From the NCBI GenBank assembly GCA_023665905.1, contig JAMPDA010000019.1, positions 1-33,648 on the forward strand: a DNA stretch of 33,648 nucleotides, read 5' to 3'. Shown here in pieces: positions 8,333-16,563 of the stretch (position 1 is the first letter of the stretch; each line of letters starts with the position of its first letter). A program made the translations under genes and the position numbers. The stretch is from Roseburia sp. (GTDB lineage Bacteria; Bacillota; Clostridia; Christensenellales; Pumilibacteraceae). The notes under the pieces are model-generated. The model was not told where the DNA came from and did not search any database. It was given only the letters and a program-made list of their open reading frames with translations.

Positions 8333-8949
8333 CACAGGTCGCCTGCGCCGCGCTCGGGCTGCGCTTTGCGTATATATAGCGGAACGATATCCTTTTGATC
8401 GGTCGCGACGGATATGTGCTTTTTGAGCGCGACGAGCATTTCGGCTTCGCCCACGCCGCACACGCCGTTAAATGCCGACGCCGACTTACAGTCGGTAACG
8501 ACGGTATGATCGGGATATTTTTCCGCCAGCAGTTTTGCGTCCGCAAGCGTGACACACGTCGGCGGCTCGACTTCGATATCCCCGTCGTAGCGTGCGACAT
8601 AGCACACGTTGTTCCCTGCGTCGGCTACGCACAGCGCCTTTCCGCCATTAACTTTATATGAGCCGAGCCGCAGATTGTTTACAGCGAAACAGCGTTTGCC
8701 GAGCGCATAACAGAACGTCTTGACGGTGGTAAGTCCTATGCGCAACCCCGTAAAAGAGCCTGGACCCACGCACACGCCGAAAACATCTATATCGGAAAGC
8801 GCAAGATCCGCTTTTTTCAAAAGCGAATCTATCATGGGCAACAGCGTTTCCGAGCCGGCTTTTTTCATGTCCTCGCCGTAATAATTCGTTTCGCCGACGG
8901 TAAGCAACACGCGTGTGCCTTCCGCGGTATTTACAAACATACAGTTCAT
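8332..8949 (-). CDS. tsaB: TsaB, partner subunit of the t6A tRNA-modification complex
   Basis: TsaB (205 residues) is the catalytically inactive actin-like ASKHA-fold partner that TsaD and TsaE need to transfer threonylcarbamoyl to adenosine 37 of ANN-decoding tRNAs. The family signature GPGSFTGLRIG lies at 62-72, and LLPMIDSLL (37-45) matches the usual N-terminal helix. The start at 8949 overlaps the TGA of the preceding ribU-tsaE gene as ATGA; twelve in-frame codons upstream are discarded as shadow. Length is normal for the family. The stop overlaps rimI by one base. The tsaE and tsaB reading frames are coupled, which fits their joint function. Confidence 0.9.
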   Translation of the reverse strand: MNCMFVNTAEGTRVLLTVGETNYYGEDMKKAGSETLLPMIDSLLKKADLALSDIDVFGVCVGPGSFTGLRIGLTTVKTFCYALGKRCFAVNNLRLGSYKVNGGKALCVADAGNNVCYVARYDGDIEVEPPTCVTLADAKLLAEKYPDHTVVTDCKSASAFNGVCGVGEAEMLVALKKHISVATDQKDIVPLYIRKAQPERGAGDL

Positions 8950-10007
8950 CGTTCTACCGTAAGCTCCCTGCGGTCGTCGCCGCATTTTTTAACGTCGATC
9001 TTGATCGTTTTACAGCCGTCCGTAAGCGCCGAGATGTTCTCCCACCACTCGATAGCGCAAATGCAGTCGGGAGCGCCTATATATTCCGCGAGTCCTGCTT
9101 CCGTCGCTTCGTCGGCGCTTTCCAGCCTGTACGCGTCGAAATGACAGAACTTGACGCGCCCGAAATATTCGTTCATCAGAGTGAACGTCGGAGATACCAC
9201 CTGTTCTTTTACTTCCAAGCCCTTTGCTATTCCCTTGCACAGCACCGTTTTGCCTGCGCCGAGCTCGCCCGTAAGCAACACGACGTCGCCGACGGACAGC
9301 GTTTTGGCAAGGCGTTCGCCCAATTTTTCCATTTGCTCGGGCGAGTCGGCAGTGTACGTTTCCTTTCCGCCGCGCATATCAGTGCGCCGCCGCTCGCCGT
9401 CGAAAATGTATCTGAAAAGCCGCTGAAAATGCTTGTACAACAGCAGCACCGCGCCCGATACGAGCAGCGTTTTGACAAAGTTGAAAAGCACCGCCCAATA
9501 CCACACGGTAAGGTAGAAATCCATTCCGGCGCGCCAAGTAGACGCACCTGCGTACGCCATCAAAAAGAACGGGAAGGTCAAAATATAGTTGACGGGTATC
9601 GACCATATGCCCTGAAGCACACAACCGACGGCAAGCGTTATAAACACCGTCTTTATGTTTTTATGCCTTGCGTAAAATACAGACGGAATTATCACATACG
9701 GCAGCATTATGATTATGTTGGCAAGCTCGCCCACTCCGACGGTTTGAGAAAAAGTGAGCGCGTGCAGCAGCTCTTTGAGTATTCCCACCACGACGGCGGC
9801 TATCGGGCCCATGGCAAAGCCGGCTATCATGACAAACGCGTTGGAAAAATCGACCTTCAAAAACGGCACGGCAGGTATGAGCGAAAACTCGAATATGGGC
9901 ATGTACAGAATGTACGCAAGCACGGTGAATACGGACATGCGCGTGATATTCTTTGCCGTAAAGAACGCTTTTACCGATCTTCTGTCGCGTTTTTTCGATT
10001 CGACCAT
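8946..10007 (-). CDS. Fusion of RibU-like ECF substrate-binding subunit with TsaE ATPase
   Basis: One uninterrupted frame of 353 residues contains two proteins normally unrelated. Residues 1 to about 205 form a six-helix ECF transporter S component; FLKVDFSN (49-56), a glycine-rich FAMGPIAAVVVG (64-75) and GVGELANI (91-98) are typical of RibU, the riboflavin-specific subunit. Residues from about 211 are a complete TsaE, the ATPase of tRNA t6A synthesis: Walker A GELGAGKT at 247-254, VSPTFTLMNEY (271-281), and HFDAYRLES (289-297). Met211 (ATG at 9377) could be an internal start for free TsaE. A TGA in another frame at 9381-9379 lies just before that ATG, so a single base change upstream would restore two ordinary overlapping genes. 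A GGAGGG ribosome site precedes the ATG at 10007. EcfA and EcfT subunits are not in the window. Confidence 0.82.
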   Translation of the reverse strand: MVESKKRDRRSVKAFFTAKNITRMSVFTVLAYILYMPIFEFSLIPAVPFLKVDFSNAFVMIAGFAMGPIAAVVVGILKELLHALTFSQTVGVGELANIIIMLPYVIIPSVFYARHKNIKTVFITLAVGCVLQGIWSIPVNYILTFPFFLMAYAGASTWRAGMDFYLTVWYWAVLFNFVKTLLVSGAVLLLYKHFQRLFRYIFDGERRRTDMRGGKETYTADSPEQMEKLGERLAKTLSVGDVVLLTGELGAGKTVLCKGIAKGLEVKEQVVSPTFTLMNEYFGRVKFCHFDAYRLESADEATEAGLAEYIGAPDCICAIEWWENISALTDGCKTIKIDVKKCGDDRRELTVER

Positions 10008-10020
10008 ATTTTATACCCTC

Positions 10021-10911
10021 CTATATTTTTACTGCTTTGAACAGCGCCGGCGCGCCGAGCGAAGCCCAGGCAGCCATAACAAAATACCTAAAAAAGCAAT
10101 ACAGCATGGGCATGCTTTCCGGCAGGAACAGCTTAAAAAGCTGCTGAATACCCACCGTCACGCCGAGCCCTACGACTATACGCAACGCCACTTTCCACCA
10201 AGTGCCGCGGTCTGCTTTGATGTCGTACTTTACGTACCGCTTTTCGATAAAATAACCGATATCGAACGCGGCGAATGCGCCGACGCCCTTTAGTATGTCC
10301 GCTCCGCTCGCCTCGCCGAGCATGTCTAATCCGGCGAGCACGCCTATCAATATCGCGGAAAGTACGACCGCCGCGACGGCGAACCACTCCTCTTTGTCGC
10401 CCAAGAGCGACAGCAACGCATTGAATATTATCGCGCAGAATATGCCCAATGTCAAGCCGCAGAATACGTCGGAAAGATAATGTTGACCGAGATACATTCG
10501 CGACAGCATTACGAGCACGGTAAGCAGCACGCACACTATGGGCACAAATCTGTAACGTTTTCCGTACTTAATAGTCAACAGCGCGGATATCGACGCTACG
10601 CTCTCCGTGTGTCCCGACGGGAACGAATACGTGCTCTCCCTTTCGCCTATACTGCGCACTTCGTGCGGATAGGCGTCGAACGGACGCGTGCGCTTAAAGC
10701 CGAGTTTTAAGAAATTGGTGACCGCCACGCCGAGTATGTAGACGTTGAAAAACCTGTGCGCGTACGCCTTGTCGATGCACCAATACAGCACCACCGCGAC
10801 CGCCAAGAAGATGAGCTCCGTTCCGAACAGCGTAAAGAATTTGTTTACGAGGTCGGAAAACGGATTCGATATCATTTGCAGAGCTTTTATTATGTCTACT
10901 TCAAAACGCAC
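10021..10911 (-). CDS. PAP2-family membrane phosphatase
   Basis: This 296-residue membrane enzyme belongs to the PAP2 family, which removes phosphate from lipid phosphates such as phosphatidic acid or undecaprenyl diphosphate. All three motifs are intact: K69-x6-R76P77, PSGH at 98-101 with catalytic His101, and S137R138-x5-H144. About seven hydrophobic segments are seen. After the catalytic core, about 130 extra residues contain further helices and a basic loop, as in longer clostridial members. The start is GTG at 10911, with GGAGAT six bases upstream and only one base separating it from the stop of the upstream fusion gene. Undecaprenyl diphosphate recycling would fit the murF homologue in this operon, but the substrate is inferred. 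Confidence 0.87.
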   Translation of the reverse strand: MRFEVDIIKALQMISNPFSDLVNKFFTLFGTELIFLAVAVVLYWCIDKAYAHRFFNVYILGVAVTNFLKLGFKRTRPFDAYPHEVRSIGERESTYSFPSGHTESVASISALLTIKYGKRYRFVPIVCVLLTVLVMLSRMYLGQHYLSDVFCGLTLGIFCAIIFNALLSLLGDKEEWFAVAAVVLSAILIGVLAGLDMLGEASGADILKGVGAFAAFDIGYFIEKRYVKYDIKADRGTWWKVALRIVVGLGVTVGIQQLFKLFLPESMPMLYCFFRYFVMAAWASLGAPALFKAVKI

Positions 10912-10912
10912 G

Positions 10913-12559
10913 TCAATCTCCGATACGCCTTATATTGGATCCGTCCGACCATAGCCGCTCGATATTGTAGAACTCGCGCGTTTTGTCGGTGAATATATGG
11001 ACGATTATTCCGCCGTAGTCGAGCGCGACCCATTCCCTGTCGATATCGCGTTTGTTGGGATCGAGCCCGAATTTCTTTGTCATGATGTCTTCCACATAGC
11101 CGTAAAGCGCCTTTACCGCAGTAGACGACGACGCGGACGCTATGACGAAATAATCGGCGATGATGGTCTTTCCGGCAAGGTCTATGACGGCTATATCGTG
11201 CGCCTTGCGCGCGGAAAGTTCCGCGGCGACGGCGTCCGCCATTTGCTTAATAGGATCCATATTCGCATGCGCTTTGGCAGCGTCTTTCGGCTTAATAAAT
11301 ACTATCTCGCCGTTCGGCAGTTTTTCCGGTACTGCGCGAATAGCTTTGGACTTGACCTCGCCGAGCGCGGCGGAAGCGCGCGTAGCCGGCAGTCTTTTCG
11401 GCAAGGGCTTGCGCTCCTCGCACACCATTTCGGGCTGCTTCCTGCCCTTGCAAAGCCGCGCGTAATGCTCGCGCGCTTTTTCGCTGTGCTCGTTGTACAC
11501 CGACTCTTTAAGCCCGTTTATCTCGTTGAGAGCATAGTACATCGCGTATTCCCTGTCTACGGAACACAAATACGTCAGATAGCGTAGCGAGTCGTATTTT
11601 CTTCCGCATTCCGTCTTGTCCGCAAGATACACTATCTCGTCCAGAAGCGACATTTCGCCGTCGCCCGTGGAGTGCACGTAGATCGAGCGCGCTATCTCGT
11701 CCGAAACGCCGAACTCGCGTTTTGCGATATATGCGCCTATCGGAGCGTGCACGCACGGCGGCGGAAATCCGCTTACGTCTACCTTGCCCTTATACTCGTC
11801 CGGATCGACCGACTTTGCTATGTCGTGAAGAATACACGCGACCACGGCGTCGTGTACGTTTGCGCCGTACAGCTTGGCAAGCTCCGCGCCGCGTACAGCC
11901 ACTCTGTACGTGTGTTCTATACGCCGCTCCTTGAGCTTGTATGCGTAGAGCGCGTCCACGTATTTTCCGTACGGGTCGAACAGTCCGCCGTCGCGCGCAA
12001 GCTTATCCACCGCGTACGGCATTACGCTGTTGGACTTGCCGAACGCCCTGTCTATCTTGATACGCGTCGAAGATATATCGAGTCCGTCGAATTTTGCGAA
12101 CTTGATCTTGATCTTGCGCTTTTTCAAAACGCGCAAAAGTTCCGCATCGACGGGATATCCGACGCGCGGCACTACCAAAAACCGAACGAGCGTTTTGAGC
12201 CTGTCTATATCATGCCACTCGCACAGCCGTTTCAACTCCTCGCTGCCGACGACCCAATACAACTCCGTGCCGACATATTTCTTCGCGAAATACGCGGCGG
12301 TATTTACGCTGTAGCTTACGCCTTTTGCCGATATCTCACGCCGCGACACTTCGGTCTTTTCGGACGTGAACAGTTTTTTACACAGCTTGTATCGCGCATT
12401 GGCGTCGTCGGCTCCCGACTTGAACGGAGAAATGTACGACGGAACGACGATTACCCTATCGAAGCTCTTTTCGAGGTTCTTTACTATATCGTAATGCCCG
12501 TAGTGCGGCGGATCGAAGCTGCCGCCGAAAATTGCTGTTTTTTCCGTTTTACTTTTCAT
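10913..12559 (-). CDS. NadD-YqeK-RsfS triple fusion
   Basis: One open frame of 548 residues joins three proteins that are usually separate neighbours. Residues about 6-185 are nicotinate-mononucleotide adenylyltransferase (NadD, NAD synthesis), with GGSFDPPHYGH (12-22) and SSTRI (163-167). Residues about 205-370 are an HD-domain YqeK-like phosphohydrolase, a family known to hydrolyse Ap4A symmetrically, with His216, HD at 245-246, and the YqeK signature HSTGDGEMSLLDEIVYLAD (296-314). A basic, proline-containing linker (about 372-435) leads to RsfS (about 436-543), the ribosomal silencing factor that binds protein L14 and blocks subunit joining, with ADYFVIASA (468-476) and EWVALDYGGIIVHIF (509-523). 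The start overlaps the end of obg by 11 bases. All key residues are present, so each part should be active. Confidence 0.9.
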   Translation of the reverse strand: MKSKTEKTAIFGGSFDPPHYGHYDIVKNLEKSFDRVIVVPSYISPFKSGADDANARYKLCKKLFTSEKTEVSRREISAKGVSYSVNTAAYFAKKYVGTELYWVVGSEELKRLCEWHDIDRLKTLVRFLVVPRVGYPVDAELLRVLKKRKIKIKFAKFDGLDISSTRIKIDRAFGKSNSVMPYAVDKLARDGGLFDPYGKYVDALYAYKLKERRIEHTYRVAVRGAELAKLYGANVHDAVVACILHDIAKSVDPDEYKGKVDVSGFPPPCVHAPIGAYIAKREFGVSDEIARSIYVHSTGDGEMSLLDEIVYLADKTECGRKYDSLRYLTYLCSVDREYAMYYALNEINGLKESVYNEHSEKAREHYARLCKGRKQPEMVCEERKPLPKRLPATRASAALGEVKSKAIRAVPEKLPNGEIVFIKPKDAAKAHANMDPIKQMADAVAAELSARKAHDIAVIDLAGKTIIADYFVIASASSSTAVKALYGYVEDIMTKKFGLDPNKRDIDREWVALDYGGIIVHIFTDKTREFYNIERLWSDGSNIRRIGD

Positions 12560-13805
12560 ATGTGAACTCCGTATCCAATATCCTGACGATATCGCCGTCC
12601 TTGATGCCGGCGTTTTTCAACGCTTTCGTCACTCCGCTCGTATCGAGCCTGCGCTGAAAGTACATAAAGCTGTCGCGGTCTTCCAAAACGACCGTGCGCG
12701 CCAGCTTTTCTATAAGCTCGCCGCCGAGCACAAACGCGCCGTCGTCGCCACGCGTAAGCGTGTACGAATCGGGATCGGCTTGACCATATTCAAACGGCTC
12801 GTACTCGATAGGTCGCGGCGGCGGAAGGGTCGCGAGCTTTTCGGCAATCGCCGCCGCAAGCTCCGAAACTCCTCTGTGCGTCGCGCCGCTTATCTCGTAG
12901 ATCTCGCCGTCCACGCGCGACCTGAAGTCCGCGACATTTTTAGCGTCTGCTATATCCGTCTTGTTGAGCGCTATTATCTGCGGCACGTCGCCGAGCTCGG
13001 GGTTGTACTTTACAAGCTCGTTATTGACCGTAAGATAGTCCGCAACGGGGTCGCGCCCGTCAAGCGCCGCTATATCCACTACGTGCACTATGAGCCGTGT
13101 GCGGTCCACGTGGCGCAAAAAATTATGCCCGAGCCCTGCGCCGTCCGAAGCTCCCTCTATAAGTCCCGGGATATCCGCGACGGTAAACGACACGTCGTCC
13201 TTTATGCACACGCCGAGATTGGGCGTGAGCGTCGTAAACGGATAGTTGGCTATCTTCGGATTTGCCCTCGTCATTACGGACAGGAGCGTGGACTTACCGG
13301 CGTTAGGCGACCCGACAAGCCCGACGTCCGCTATGGTCTTAAGCTCGAGCACCACCGCGTGTTCTTTGGTCGGCTCGCCCTTTTGACTGAACCCGGGCGC
13401 TTGACGGCGCGACGACTTGAACCGCGCGTTGCCCTTGCCGCCTATTCCGCCGCGAAGCACCGTTACGCTGTCGTCCGCATAGAATAAGTCGGCTATAATA
13501 TTGCCCGTTTCCGCATCGCGAACGAGCGTTCCGCGCGGCACCTGCAATATCAGGTCCGCACCGTTTTTGCCGTGCCTGTTTTTGCCCGAACCGTTCATGC
13601 CGTTTTCGGCGCGATAATGCTTGCCGAAACGAAACTCCGAAAGCGATGCTTTGGTGTCGTTGACCTTGATGACGACCGCGCCGCCGTCGCCGCCGTCGCC
13701 GCCGTCCGGTCCGCCGTTCGGAACGTATTTTTCGGTATAGAACGACGTACAGCCGTCGCCGCCGTCGCCTGCTTTTATATATATTTTGGCTCTGTCGATA
13801 AACAT
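12549..13805 (-). CDS. obg: Obg/CgtA GTPase
   Basis: Obg (418 residues) is an essential GTPase of late 50S ribosome assembly and stringent control. The three domains are in order: glycine-rich Obg fold (1-157), G domain (158 to about 335) with G1 GSPNAGKST (165-173), TTLTP (191-195), DIPGLIEGA (211-219) and NKTD, and a C-terminal OCT domain (about 340-418). The start ATG at 13805 opens directly into the conserved MFIDRAKIYIKAGDGGDG sequence; a GAGAGGAA ribosome site overlaps the end of nth, whose stop is eight bases upstream. The frame extends upstream for 53 codons inside nth but without family similarity. The neighbours Nth, NadD and RsfS are the usual ones in Bacillota. Confidence 0.95.
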   Translation of the reverse strand: MFIDRAKIYIKAGDGGDGCTSFYTEKYVPNGGPDGGDGGDGGAVVIKVNDTKASLSEFRFGKHYRAENGMNGSGKNRHGKNGADLILQVPRGTLVRDAETGNIIADLFYADDSVTVLRGGIGGKGNARFKSSRRQAPGFSQKGEPTKEHAVVLELKTIADVGLVGSPNAGKSTLLSVMTRANPKIANYPFTTLTPNLGVCIKDDVSFTVADIPGLIEGASDGAGLGHNFLRHVDRTRLIVHVVDIAALDGRDPVADYLTVNNELVKYNPELGDVPQIIALNKTDIADAKNVADFRSRVDGEIYEISGATHRGVSELAAAIAEKLATLPPPRPIEYEPFEYGQADPDSYTLTRGDDGAFVLGGELIEKLARTVVLEDRDSFMYFQRRLDTSGVTKALKNAGIKDGDIVRILDTEFTYEK

Positions 13806-13813
13806 ACGGTCGA

Positions 13814-14434
13814 TTATTTCCTCTCCGCGCCCGAAATAAAAGCGCAATAGCTCTTTACGGCGCATTTTTCGCACTCGGGGTTGCGCGCGTGGCAACAGTC
13901 CCTGCCGTGCCGTATAAACGCGAAATGCACGTTTTTGTAGTCGCTCGGCGAAAACGCCGCACAAAGGTCCTTTTCCACATCGTCGGGCGTCTTTCCGTCG
14001 GAGAGCCCGAGCCTGTGCGACACCCTGAATACGTGCGTATCGACGGCTATGGCAGGCTCGCCGAAAGCGACGCTCAGCATGACGTTCGCCGTTTTGCGCC
14101 CTACTCCGGCAAGAGTGACAAGCTCCTCGCGCGTCCTCGGCACCCGACCGCCGAACCGCTCCGCGATATCTTTACAGCACGCCTTGATATTTGCCGCCTT
14201 GTTCCTGTAAAGACCGCAGCTTTTGATGTGCGCCTCGAGCTCCTCTATCGGCATGTCGCAAAACCCTTCGGGAGTATTGCAAACTTTAAAAAGCTCGCGC
14301 GTGACCGCATTGACACGCTTGTCCGTGCACTGCGCGCTGAGGATAACGGAAATGAGCAGCTCGAAATCGCTACCGTACTCGAGCTCGCACGTAGCGTCCG
14401 GATATGCGTTATTCAGTTCGTCCAGCAGTCCCAT
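13814..14434 (-). CDS. nth: Endonuclease III
   Basis: Endonuclease III (206 residues) removes oxidised pyrimidines and cuts the abasic site in base-excision repair. The helix-hairpin-helix LAGVGRKTANVML (108-120) carries catalytic Lys114, Asp132 lies in AVDTHVFR, and the 4Fe-4S cluster is C181-x6-C188-x2-C191-x5-C197. Length and motifs are fully canonical. The ATG is 14434-14432; the -10 element ends exactly six bases before it and no ribosome site is present, so the mRNA is predicted to begin with the start codon. This is the first gene of the ten-gene operon that runs to 4834. Confidence 0.95.
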   Translation of the reverse strand: MGLLDELNNAYPDATCELEYGSDFELLISVILSAQCTDKRVNAVTRELFKVCNTPEGFCDMPIEELEAHIKSCGLYRNKAANIKACCKDIAERFGGRVPRTREELVTLAGVGRKTANVMLSVAFGEPAIAVDTHVFRVSHRLGLSDGKTPDDVEKDLCAAFSPSDYKNVHFAFIRHGRDCCHARNPECEKCAVKSYCAFISGAERK

Positions 14435-14440
14435 ACCGTT

Positions 14441-14469
14441 ATTTTAGCACAGCGCACAAAAAAAGTAAA
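14441..14469 (-). promoter_or_regulatory. Promoter of the nth operon, predicted leaderless
   Basis: On the minus strand, TTTACT (14469-14464) and an extended -10 TGC-TAAAAT (-10 hexamer 14446-14441) are separated by 17 bases. Six bases (AACGGT) then lead to the ATG of nth at 14434, placing the expected transcription start on the A of the start codon. No purine-rich ribosome site lies between. The -35 box is a moderate match, the -10 a good one. Confidence 0.65.
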
Positions 14470-14516
14470 CTCAAATTCGCGACAATTCGCCAAGTAAATT
14501 GCCGGCTCATATCAGC

Positions 14517-14768
14517 TTATCGGTCCACACTGTACAATGTCTTATACGTATCGCCGTCGAACGAGTATACGGCGCGCAGCGCGCCGTAATTTCCGCGGTT
14601 CAATACTCCGCTGCAAAGCCCGTAGTCGGAGCACTTAACGGATAGTCCGCAACCGAATCCTCCGCCTATCGGCGTGTTTACGAGCTTCGACTTTGCGCCT
14701 GCCGCCGCGACCGCGTCAGCGAATCTGAATGCGCTGTTCCTCGAAGAAAACGAAAAAATGTAGTCCAT
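14517..14768 (-). CDS. DUF3343-family small protein (putative S/Se carrier)
   Basis: This 83-residue protein matches DUF3343 by pattern: an N-terminal YIFSFSSRNSAFRFADA segment, then GAKSKLVNTP, and a cysteine within GGGFGCGLSVKC (36-47). DUF3343 proteins are regarded as possible sulfur or selenium carriers related to the TusA/YedF idea and often sit next to a class-V aminotransferase of the cysteine-desulfurase type. Exactly such a gene lies divergently at 14865, which supports the call. The conserved Cys41 and Cys47 could carry the persulfide or selenide. A GAGG lies 13 bases before the ATG, a rather long spacing. The gene precedes nth but nth has its own promoter. Confidence 0.7.
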   Translation of the reverse strand: MDYIFSFSSRNSAFRFADAVAAAGAKSKLVNTPIGGGFGCGLSVKCSDYGLCSGVLNRGNYGALRAVYSFDGDTYKTLYSVDR

Positions 14769-14864
14769 ACCCGATAATTTCCTCTTTTTTGTTCTAAACC
14801 GTCAAATATCGCATTTAATAGTAACGGTCTTATTCCGTTATATGTACTCGGAGCGTCAACTGAC

Positions 14865-15983
14865 ATGATTTATTTCGACAACGCGGCGACAACACTGATC
14901 AAACCCGAATGTGTGATAAAGTCCGAGCGCTACGCACTCGAACACCTTTGCGCAAACGCCGGACGCGGAAGCCACTCGCGCGCCATAAAAGCCGCGTCGA
15001 TGATATACGAGGCGCGAAAAGCCGTGCGCACACTCTTGAACTGCGACGAAGTCATATTTACGTTCAACTGCACGGACGCACTGAACACCGTGCTTTTCGG
15101 CACGGCGCGCCCGGGCGGTCACATCGTCACGACTGCTTACGAGCACAACAGCGTTTTACGTCCGCTCGCCGAACTGAAAAAACGCGGCGTGGATTTTTCG
15201 ATAGTTCAGCCCGACGTGCACGGCGTTATATCGTCTAAGGATATCGAACGCGCCGTCAGACCCAATACATATCTCATTGCGGTAAATCACATATCCAACG
15301 TGACGGGCTCGGTCGCGCCCGTCAACCGTATCGGCGAAATAGCCAAGCGCCGCGGAATACTTTTCCTTGTAGACGGAGCGCAGTCTGTAGGCTATGTGGA
15401 TACCGACATGCGCGAGATCGGCTGCGACTATATGTGTTTTTCGCCGCACAAAGGACTTCACGGCACACAGGGGTTGGGGTGTCTGTGCATACGCGGCGAC
15501 GCGCCGCTAAAGCCCGTCAGGTTCGGCGGCACGGGCACCGCGTCCAACACCGTCGTGCAGCCTACGGACATTCCCGAGGGCTTCGAGTGCGGCACTCTGC
15601 CCGTACATTCGATATTTTCTCTCATAGCCGCGATAACGCACCATAAGCGCCTGCCCGTATCGGCAAAGCGCATTCTCGGAAATTTAGGCGATACCCTGCG
15701 CGCCGAGCTATCCAAAATAAACGGCGTGCGCATATACGGCAAGTACAACGTATTGCCGAGCATTGTCGCGTTCAATGTGGAAAACGTAAATTCCGCAGCC
15801 GTAGGCGATATTTTGAACGAACAGTACGATGTGGCGGTGCGGTGCGGACTGCACTGCGCGCCGCTTTGCCACAAGTTTTACGGCACGTTTGAAACCGGCG
15901 CGGTGCGCGCTTCCCTGTCTTACCACAACACCGCGCAGGAAGTCGAGTTCTTTCTAAAAGCCGTTTACGAAATAGCAAAATAG
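14865..15983 (+). CDS. Cysteine desulfurase / selenocysteine lyase-like class-V aminotransferase
   Basis: This 372-residue PLP enzyme belongs to the NifS/SufS/CsdA family, which removes sulfur from cysteine (or selenium from selenocysteine) to form an enzyme persulfide. FDNAATT opens the protein, Asp170 in LVDGAQSVG holds the PLP ring, Lys196 in SPHKGLHGTQGLG binds PLP, and Cys331 in CGLHCAPLCHK is the expected catalytic cysteine; Cys327 and Cys335 flank it. The extra cysteines and the short length of about 370 residues match the clostridial subgroup paired with DUF3343 proteins. Start ATG at 14865 has CGGAG ten bases upstream. Divergent from the DUF3343 gene across 96 bases, convergent with 16001-16267. 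No SufU/IscU scaffold gene is nearby, which argues for a dedicated carrier rather than general Fe-S assembly. Confidence 0.85.
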   Translation: MIYFDNAATTLIKPECVIKSERYALEHLCANAGRGSHSRAIKAASMIYEARKAVRTLLNCDEVIFTFNCTDALNTVLFGTARPGGHIVTTAYEHNSVLRPLAELKKRGVDFSIVQPDVHGVISSKDIERAVRPNTYLIAVNHISNVTGSVAPVNRIGEIAKRRGILFLVDGAQSVGYVDTDMREIGCDYMCFSPHKGLHGTQGLGCLCIRGDAPLKPVRFGGTGTASNTVVQPTDIPEGFECGTLPVHSIFSLIAAITHHKRLPVSAKRILGNLGDTLRAELSKINGVRIYGKYNVLPSIVAFNVENVNSAAVGDILNEQYDVAVRCGLHCAPLCHKFYGTFETGAVRASLSYHNTAQEVEFFLKAVYEIAK

Positions 15984-16000
15984 CGAAACGGAGTATCGCT

Positions 16001-16267
16001 CTATTTCGTGCCTTTTATCATACTAACAAGCTCGTTCAGGCGCTCGCGTGAAGCGTCGTCGAGCTGCGGCGAAACGAAGCGCACAAATTCGTCTATCTGC
16101 TCCTCAGAAAAAGTGCCGTTGCCCTTTGCCGCGGCGACGTTTTTCATAAGTTCGCTCATCAGTCTGTCGCCGCTCATGCCGGCATACTTGCCTGTAACGT
16201 CGCCTGCGAGCTCGCTCGCTTCGCGCTCCGCACTATCCGAACGCTTAAATTCACTTAACCGTCGCAT
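16001..16267 (-). CDS. Small hypothetical protein, helical, charged
   Basis: This 88-residue protein is not recognised. It is rich in charged residues, has no membrane segment or signal peptide, and is predicted mostly helical; a conserved-looking central segment reads MSGDRLMSELMKN (31-43) and an acidic one reads FSEEQIDEFVRFVSPQLDD (53-71). A GGGGGTG ribosome site lies before the ATG at 16267. It is divergent from the 78-residue gene at 16327 across 59 bases. Such a close divergent pair of small genes may be functionally linked, but nothing in the sequence says how. It converges on the desulfurase-like gene with 17 bases between the stops. Confidence 0.65.
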   Translation of the reverse strand: MRRLSEFKRSDSAEREASELAGDVTGKYAGMSGDRLMSELMKNVAAAKGNGTFSEEQIDEFVRFVSPQLDDASRERLNELVSMIKGTK

Positions 16268-16326
16268 ATTACACCCCCGAATATTCTATGTCGCAAAGCC
16301 GTAAAAAGTTCTTATTAGGAGGGACT

Positions 16327-16563
16327 ATGGATATCAAACAATTCCTGCCGTTGTTGCTCAAAGGACGATTGGGCGAAAAGGAAAAAGCACTGCTGAAGCT
16401 GACCGAAAATCCCGACCCTGCGGCGCTCGGCTCACTGATAACGCAGATGTACGAAAAAACGCCGCGTACGGATATTTACGCGACGTTCAAAAGGATAATC
16501 CCTGCGCAAACGCTCGGGCAGATAATCAAGTACTTCGACGCGCGAAAGTCCGGCGGCGCATAG
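16327..16563 (+). CDS. Small hypothetical protein, helical
   Basis: This 78-residue protein is not recognised. It is predicted helical and soluble, with an amphipathic LLLKGRLGEKEKALLKL segment (8-24). The start at 16327 is supported by a strong AGGAGGGACT ribosome site; the frame opens upstream at 16288 but without such a site. Its TAG stop (16561-16563) abuts the CTA (TAG on the other strand) of the regulator gene at 16564-16566, so two convergent genes meet with no intervening base and no terminator. Confidence 0.7.
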   Translation: MDIKQFLPLLLKGRLGEKEKALLKLTENPDPAALGSLITQMYEKTPRTDIYATFKRIIPAQTLGQIIKYFDARKSGGA

